From the NCBI GenBank assembly GCA_021734745.1, contig JAIPIK010000002.1:1-64000 (forward strand): 64,000 nucleotides of DNA. The letters are read 5' to 3'. Source of the DNA: Candidatus Altimarinota bacterium. GTDB lineage: Bacteria; Patescibacteriota; Minisyncoccia; Phycocordibacterales; UBA5272. How positions within the stretch are numbered: position 1 is the stretch's first letter; each line of letters opens with the position of its first letter. Positions 60,001-64,000 of this stretch are shown piece after piece. Under the pieces are notes generated by a model. The model had not been told where the DNA came from. It saw nothing but the letters and a program-made list of their open reading frames with translations, and did no database searches. Made by a program: the position numbers and the translations under genes.

Positions 60001-63000
60001 TACTCCTGTTCCGTTGTTATTAGCAGCTTCATTATCATTTACTGTGACACGTAGTTGAGTGGTTGAAGAAAATACTCCAGCAATACTTGTTGTAGCTGAC
60101 CACACAGCTGTGTAAGTTGCATAGTTGTTATCATCAACAGCTTTGTTACTAGTGTCCCCTGCTGATAACGCTGATTGATCAATAGCTACCCAACCCCCTC
60201 CTATATTGTATTCAAATGATGGAGTTACATAACCTGGAGTAATTGTTCCTGTACTACCATCAGGGTCACGTATACGATATGAGATGGATACCTTGCCATA
60301 ATCACTATCTTGATCATCAGTGATTTGAATAGCAGTAACACCATTAGTTCCATAGGTAGCATCGAATTCTGGTGGAGCGTTTACTACATATTGAACATTC
60401 ACCTCACTTACTATTGGAGTAGCTGCTCCACCAGAAGATAACACAGTTTTGTATTGTAAATATCTATCATTAACACCGTCACGGAGTGGATGATTAACAT
60501 CTAGTGTTACTCCATTGTTTGAATAGAGGAAATAGTCATTACCATCACAGGTGTTAGATGGGCCACACCAGTTAGACCAAGTGATACCATCTCCTGATGA
60601 CCTTACTTGGAATTTAACTATTTCATTTGATGATGTAGCGGAGGCAGTCCAAGATATTCTTGAGATTAGGTTAGCATCTGAACTAGTGTCATATGGGGAA
60701 GATATTAGATTTCCTTCACTGTTATATTGATTGTAGTTAATAACTACAGAATCTAAGGTTGGAGTGACTGCTGTATCATTTGTAGAAAGTGTTGCTTGAT
60801 ATTGTATATATTGATGACCATCTGTTACACATCCACCCGTTGAAAGAGCATTACCTGATGTAATAGTAGAACAACCCTCCCATGCTGGCGCAGATGAGAA
60901 ATCAGAGGTTGCAGACGAACGAGCTTTTATGGTAATTGTTTGACTATTTAAAGTAGTAGAAAATGTTAGCGTAGAAAATGCTGAATCACCAGAAAGATTA
61001 ATTGTGGATGAGAGGAAAGTTCCAGATGAGGGGTAGGTGACGAGGTGTATAAAACCAACAGGAACTAAATATTCGTTGATTGAGACTGGGGTGTTCGAAT
61101 TTATATTAGTTCCATCACCTAAATTACCATTCCCATTATATCCCCAACAATACCCAATATTATTTGTACTTACTGCACAACTACCCCAATATGAAGATGA
61201 TATGTCCATAACATCTGTCAAAAAGCCACTATCTCCAACACCGTGAACTTGTACTGGGGTATTGCGTTGGGTTGTAGTGTTATCACCTAAACGACCATAA
61301 CCATTAAGCCCCCAACAATATGCTGTACCATCAGTTTTAAATGAACATGTATGTTCTTGCCCAGCTGATATTTGAGATATGTCTGTGAGAAAACCAACAT
61401 TACCAACACCCTTTACTTGTACTGGGGTGTTTCTTTGTGTGCTAGTATTGTCACCTAAATGACCGTTTCCATTATACCCCCAACAATATGCTGTACCATC
61501 AGTTTTGACAGCGCAAGTATGAAAACCACCAGTTGATATCTGAGACACATCAGTGAGAAAACCAACATTACCAACACCATGAACTTGTACTGGGGTGTTT
61601 CTGGTAGTTGCAGTATTATCGCCAAGTTGACCATTACTATTATATCCCCAACAGTATAGTGTATTATCAGTTTTTACAGCACAAGTATGGCTTTGTCCAG
61701 AAGATACTTTTGCTACATCTGTAAGATATCCAACATCTCCAACACCGTGAACTTGTACTGGGGTATTGCGTTGGGTTGTAGTGTTATCTCCTAATTGACC
61801 GGACGCATTATACCCCCAACAATAGACAGTGCCGTCATTTTTGGTTGCACAAGTCTTGGAAGACCCACTAGATATTTGTACTACATCTGTAAGGTAACCG
61901 ACATTCCCTACCCCATGAACTTGAACGGGAGTATTTCTTTGAGATGTGGTGTTGTCACCCAATTGACCGTAAATATTATTCCCCCAACAATAGACAGTGC
62001 CGTCATTTTTGAGTGCACAAACATAAAAACTACCTATAGATACCTGTGTAATACCAGTAAGGTATCCAACATTGCTTACACCGTGCACCTGTGTAGGTGT
62101 ATATTTTTTTACAGTAGTATTATCACCCAATTCACCATTATTATTTAGCCCCCAACAATATAACGTATTATCAGTTCTAATTAAACAGTTATGGTTTGTG
62201 GTAAGACCTGTTGCCATTCTTAGAACATTACTAAAATTATCTAACACACTAATACCAACAACCTGAATAGGTGTATTTCTTTGTGATGTAGTGTTGTCAC
62301 CCAATTGACCATAACCATTATACCCCCAACAATACACAGAACTATCATTTATAAGTACACATGTGTGACTTAGCCCTGTTGATATCTGAACCACACTAGT
62401 AAGAAGACCAACATTCCCAGCACCGTGAACTTGTACTGGGGTATTGCGTTGGGTTGTAGTGTTATCACCTAATTGACCATTACTATTAGCCCCCCAACAA
62501 TATACTGTACCGTCATTTTTTACAGCACAGACATAATCATTCCCAGTAGATATCTGTAGTACATCCGTAAGATAACCAACATTACCAACACCGTGAACTT
62601 GTACTGGGGTGTTTCTTTGTGTGCTAGTATTATCACCTAAACGACCGCTTCCATTTAGCCCCCAACAATATGCTGTACCGTCATTTTTGAGTGCACAAGT
62701 AAAACCATTATCTGTTATAACTTGTGTTACATCTGTAAGATATCCAACATCTCCAACACCATGCACCTGTACTGGAGTATTTCTTTGAGATGTAGTGTTG
62801 TCACCCAATTCACCGTAATTATTCCACCCCCAACAATATACTGTACCATCATTTTTGGTTGCACAAGTTTGAGATGTTCCACTAGATATTTGTGCTACAT
62901 CTGTAAGATACCCAACATCTCCAACACCATGAACTTGTACTGGGGTATTGCGTTGGGTTGTAGTGTTATCCCCAAGTTGACCATTCCAATTATACCCCCA

Positions 63001-63189
63001 ACAATATGCTGTACCGTCATTTTTGAGTGCACAAACATGACTAGACCCGACTGATATCTGTTCTATATCTGCAAGAAAACCAACATTACCAACACCATGC
63101 ACTTGAACCGGGACATAACTTTGAGATGTGGTGGTGTCACCCAATTGACCGTAAATATTACCCCCCCCAACAATATACTGTACCATCAT
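57058..63189 (-). CDS. Giant RCC1-repeat / fibronectin-III surface protein, main part (frameshifted)
   Basis: The open frame covers 2043 residues but lacks its proper start; the N-terminus is in the frame 63158-63994. Thirteen RCC1-like repeats of about 52 residues (DGTVYCWGYNASGQLGDNTT, TPVQVHGVGDVGYLTDV, QISSGQSHTCAVK) probably form beta-propellers. Each has two cysteines, placed as for disulfides. A middle part (about 760-1200) has beta-sandwich domains (WEGCSTITSGNALSTGGC; YFLYSNNGVTLDVNHP). At least six fibronectin-III/PapD-like modules follow, with the 'L.P.T.Y...v...D..GN' pattern (TPGTRYYYYVKSTDGEGNET). No C-terminal anchor is visible. An adhesin or scaffold is likely. Restoring the frame at the G8 tract (63161-63168) gives a 2311-residue protein. 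Confidence 0.82.
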   Translation of the reverse strand: MMVQYIVGGGNIYGQLGDTTTSQSYVPVQVHGVGNVGFLADIEQISVGSSHVCALKNDGTAYCWGYNWNGQLGDNTTTQRNTPVQVHGVGDVGYLTDVAQISSGTSQTCATKNDGTVYCWGWNNYGELGDNTTSQRNTPVQVHGVGDVGYLTDVTQVITDNGFTCALKNDGTAYCWGLNGSGRLGDNTSTQRNTPVQVHGVGNVGYLTDVLQISTGNDYVCAVKNDGTVYCWGANSNGQLGDNTTTQRNTPVQVHGAGNVGLLTSVVQISTGLSHTCVLINDSSVYCWGYNGYGQLGDNTTSQRNTPIQVVGISVLDNFSNVLRMATGLTTNHNCLIRTDNTLYCWGLNNNGELGDNTTVKKYTPTQVHGVSNVGYLTGITQVSIGSFYVCALKNDGTVYCWGNNIYGQLGDNTTSQRNTPVQVHGVGNVGYLTDVVQISSGSSKTCATKNDGTVYCWGYNASGQLGDNTTTQRNTPVQVHGVGDVGYLTDVAKVSSGQSHTCAVKTDNTLYCWGYNSNGQLGDNTATTRNTPVQVHGVGNVGFLTDVSQISTGGFHTCAVKTDGTAYCWGYNGNGHLGDNTSTQRNTPVQVKGVGNVGFLTDISQISAGQEHTCSFKTDGTAYCWGLNGYGRLGDNTTTQRNTPVQVHGVGDSGFLTDVMDISSSYWGSCAVSTNNIGYCWGYNGNGNLGDGTNINSNTPVSINEYLVPVGFIHLVTYPSSGTFLSSTINLSGDSAFSTLTFSTTLNSQTITIKARSSATSDFSSAPAWEGCSTITSGNALSTGGCVTDGHQYIQYQATLSTNDTAVTPTLDSVVINYNQYNSEGNLISSPYDTSSDANLISRISWTASATSSNEIVKFQVRSSGDGITWSNWCGPSNTCDGNDYFLYSNNGVTLDVNHPLRDGVNDRYLQYKTVLSSGGAATPIVSEVNVQYVVNAPPEFDATYGTNGVTAIQITDDQDSDYGKVSISYRIRDPDGSTGTITPGYVTPSFEYNIGGGWVAIDQSALSAGDTSNKAVDDNNYATYTAVWSATTSIAGVFSSTTQLRVTVNDNEAANNNGTGVSATFVLDTKSPTYTTIILDSSENNIIMSSADDSQFQYRLCNDNTFPSSDTEGNSCVWSALSGNFSSSSIPWLPGKDVDGNETVYIEIKDIAGNYIYHSIVAPALPSNFDFKDISNTLINSYREFLSWGVFQATTSSSFSSYKLYHSTDGVNYSVLTDITNPSINYYHHIISTGTSSTHFYKLAVEDTDGDISDYTTIMSDVPNGQGSSDTTPPTIEPASILLPGANLKNTSVQVTFTTDELAKGEVEYRPNGSSTWVSVPSVSYVLSHSIYIQNLSPNTTYNLRLRAEDVSGNVSSYISGPDFSTVGGPIITGVNAINLTDNSVTIFWNTSTSSDSYVYYSINQNIIPSISEWSATNVACATSICQHKIDISGLTPGTRYYYYVKSTDGEGNETIDTNGGSYYTFSTTLDVNPPEISNISTPVISSNAGVIIWQTDEPSTSQVEWGTSPGVLTRTTVLDSTKSNYHVVSLSKDTIDTNSQAQTLTPSTPYYFKVFSSDAAGNTSSSSEQTFSTTKDGEVVIVTQYVGGGGGSPSVTLDTTAPVITSVDVGNVGAFSTEVKVVTNEDVRVFIDYGETKDFTSTEGSKELSKSKIIKLKKLQTGTDYNYRVTVVDNAGNVAVYPDSTFKTLFISEMLTDSTFLDKATDIQGKIEELIESALPSLSPPSVSTPSVVDVTESSATVIWKTNIKSISSLDYASDEEYKENNQSYVLNAPSSPDKQLTHTIELANLKPNTKYHIQAKSHVFPQVVGKSQDLTFITKAPNIQGSIVERKTDSFRTVWTSASLSSSIVDYRNVRTGESNRKVIKELVKHHDVLVTGLTPGTTYEVSISGTTANGNTIEAREPFIITMGIDNTPPQVASIKVNSALVSGRTDRAQTVISWNTDEPATSIVSYEEGSGSSDKELINKIEETNNYTTNHAVIVPVLKPGTIYRIQVASKDEAGNLKKLPMRTIITPQHNESVVDVIFKNFEDTFKVFKQVR

Positions 63190-63400
63190 TTTTTACAGCA
63201 CAGGTAAAACCATTACCACCAGCAACCTGAATAATATTTGTTAGAAAACCAGAACCACTTACACCTCGTACCTGTACAGGAGCAGGTTTACTAGCCTCCG
63301 ACGTGCCGATACCTAACTGACCTTGACTATTATTACCCCAACAATATACTGTACTATCACTCTTTACAACACATGTATGCTGTGTATAAACACCTTCACC
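61060..63400 (-). repeat. Tandem repeats of about 156 bp encoding RCC1 units
   Basis: About fourteen repeats on the minus strand. Blocks such as CACCGTGAACTTGTACTGGG recur nearly unchanged (61241, 61580, 61750, 62421 and 62590 among others, within a few bases). Close DNA identity between repeats suggests recent expansion or gene conversion, and copy number may vary between strains. Confidence 0.85.
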
Positions 63401-63994
63401 AATTTGTGCTGCTCCACTTTCCAAAGCTATCGATGAACCTACCCCACTCCCCGTAACCGTCGTCGAAGCAAAAGTCCCATTTAAAAAACCACCCCCTGTT
63501 GTCGAAGCAGTTGGTGAGGTACTTGTGGCTCCATCATCAGTAAAAGCATAGGATGTTACAGGGAGACTCACTGTGGAATTAACTTCTAGACCTGTAGAAC
63601 TATAATACTTATTCCAATTAGTTTGATTGGAGGCATGAGTAGAGGTAGCGGTAGTATCTGCACCACCTGTCCATGAGGATTGCGTAAAAGAATATGTAGC
63701 AGAGTGTACAAAAGTAAGAACAATAAAGAATGTAGCAAGTGGTAACCCAAAGCCAACTACAACTCTTTTGTTAAATACTTTACTTCGTATTTCTAATTTT
63801 GAAATGAATCTAGTTGGTAATAAGTTAACAAAGTATTTTGTTAACTTTATGAATAGAGAACAAGTACTACTTATGACTTTTATTGAGATAAAGAACTGGA
63901 ATATTTTACTTAGAATTTTTGTACTAAAATTCATCATAAAACCTATACCTTTAAGATATAGAGAAGATGCTGAATAAACCCCTCTTTTAAACAA
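63158..63994 (-). CDS. N-terminal part of the giant RCC1 protein (frameshifted)
   Basis: A 278-residue frame that carries the missing front of the RCC1-repeat protein: a basic region (about 1-75), a membrane helix (about 76-98, RVVVGFGLPLATFFIVLTFV) followed by a small beta domain, then one full RCC1 repeat (VYCWGNNSQGQLGIGTSEAS) and the beginning of the next (GFTCAVKNDGTVYCWGG). It stops at TAA directly after a run of eight G, where seven would continue into GNIYGQLGD of the main part. The start is uncertain: the frame opens with a TTG at 63994, while ATG codons at 63937 and 63934 come before FSTKILSKIF. The gene may begin outside the window. Confidence 0.75.
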   Translation of the reverse strand: MFKRGVYSASSLYLKGIGFMMNFSTKILSKIFQFFISIKVISSTCSLFIKLTKYFVNLLPTRFISKLEIRSKVFNKRVVVGFGLPLATFFIVLTFVHSATYSFTQSSWTGGADTTATSTHASNQTNWNKYYSSTGLEVNSTVSLPVTSYAFTDDGATSTSPTASTTGGGFLNGTFASTTVTGSGVGSSIALESGAAQIGEGVYTQHTCVVKSDSTVYCWGNNSQGQLGIGTSEASKPAPVQVRGVSGSGFLTNIIQVAGGNGFTCAVKNDGTVYCWGG

Positions 63995-64000
63995 AGAAAG

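Noticed and set aside
61060-63400. CRISPR array
   Set aside because: The regular repeats are 156-bp coding units of an RCC1 protein, in frame and without unique spacers.

Overview
The window looks like a piece of a Patescibacteria (CPR) genome, most likely Paceibacteria/Parcubacteria. The reasons are: an AT-rich genome with dense short operons; a DnaX of only 335 residues without its zinc module; small families common in that group (DUF5652, VF530, a one-helix 67-residue protein, fused phosphoglucose/phosphomannose isomerase); and many large Ser/Thr-rich surface proteins. TGA is used as a stop (for example at 6064-6066), so the UGA-glycine code of Absconditabacteria/Gracilibacteria does not apply.

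Layout. 1-3.2 kb is an accessory region: a SanA-like gene remnant behind a row of perfect hairpins, a stand-alone Mrr N-terminal winged helix, a frameshifted small gene, an acetyltransferase, and a secreted protein with a lipoprotein. 3.2-16.2 kb holds envelope and small-protein genes: VanY-like carboxypeptidase, two tandem M14 proteins (one apparently catalytically dead), glycosyltransferases, META protein, DoxX, L,D-transpeptidase, matrixin-like protease, a transglutaminase-like protein, and a cytochrome b5 protein beside a membrane protein. 16.2-20.4 kb is housekeeping (dnaX, dus, FtsQ-like, serS). 20.5-24.5 kb carries an alternative oxidase and a FecR + CHASE2-adenylate-cyclase operon. 24.6-25.3 kb holds a 55-residue membrane protein gene, a structured intergenic region, tRNA-Ala and a partial copy of its 5' half. 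25.6-31.9 kb is a five-gene storage-glucan operon running from polymer to fructose-6-phosphate.

32-49.4 kb is almost all on the minus strand: a GlcD-like flavoprotein, then a surface locus with a DUF916-like protein, a dockerin protein, two cohesin-like membrane proteins, three paralogous secreted proteins, a 1101-residue repeat protein ending in the same C-terminal module as the three paralogues, a class A beta-lactamase-like serine hydrolase and a 968-residue Ser/Thr-rich protein. 49.6-57 kb has tRNA-Gln, a HEPN-like protein, two SGNH hydrolases around a GIY-YIG protein and pyrG, a PIF1-like helicase and two small genes. 57-64 kb is one giant RCC1-repeat/fibronectin-III surface protein split by a G8 tract.

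Two patterns cut across the window. First, at least twenty genes have a -10 box 6-10 nt before the start codon and no Shine-Dalgarno sequence, as expected for leaderless mRNAs. A second set of small, more GC-rich genes instead has TTGACA-type promoters, strong ribosome binding sites and intrinsic terminators, like self-contained cassettes placed between the core genes. Second, both frameshifted genes are put back in frame if a coding-strand G tract is exactly seven long (one has six, the other eight), which fits either phase variation or assembly error.
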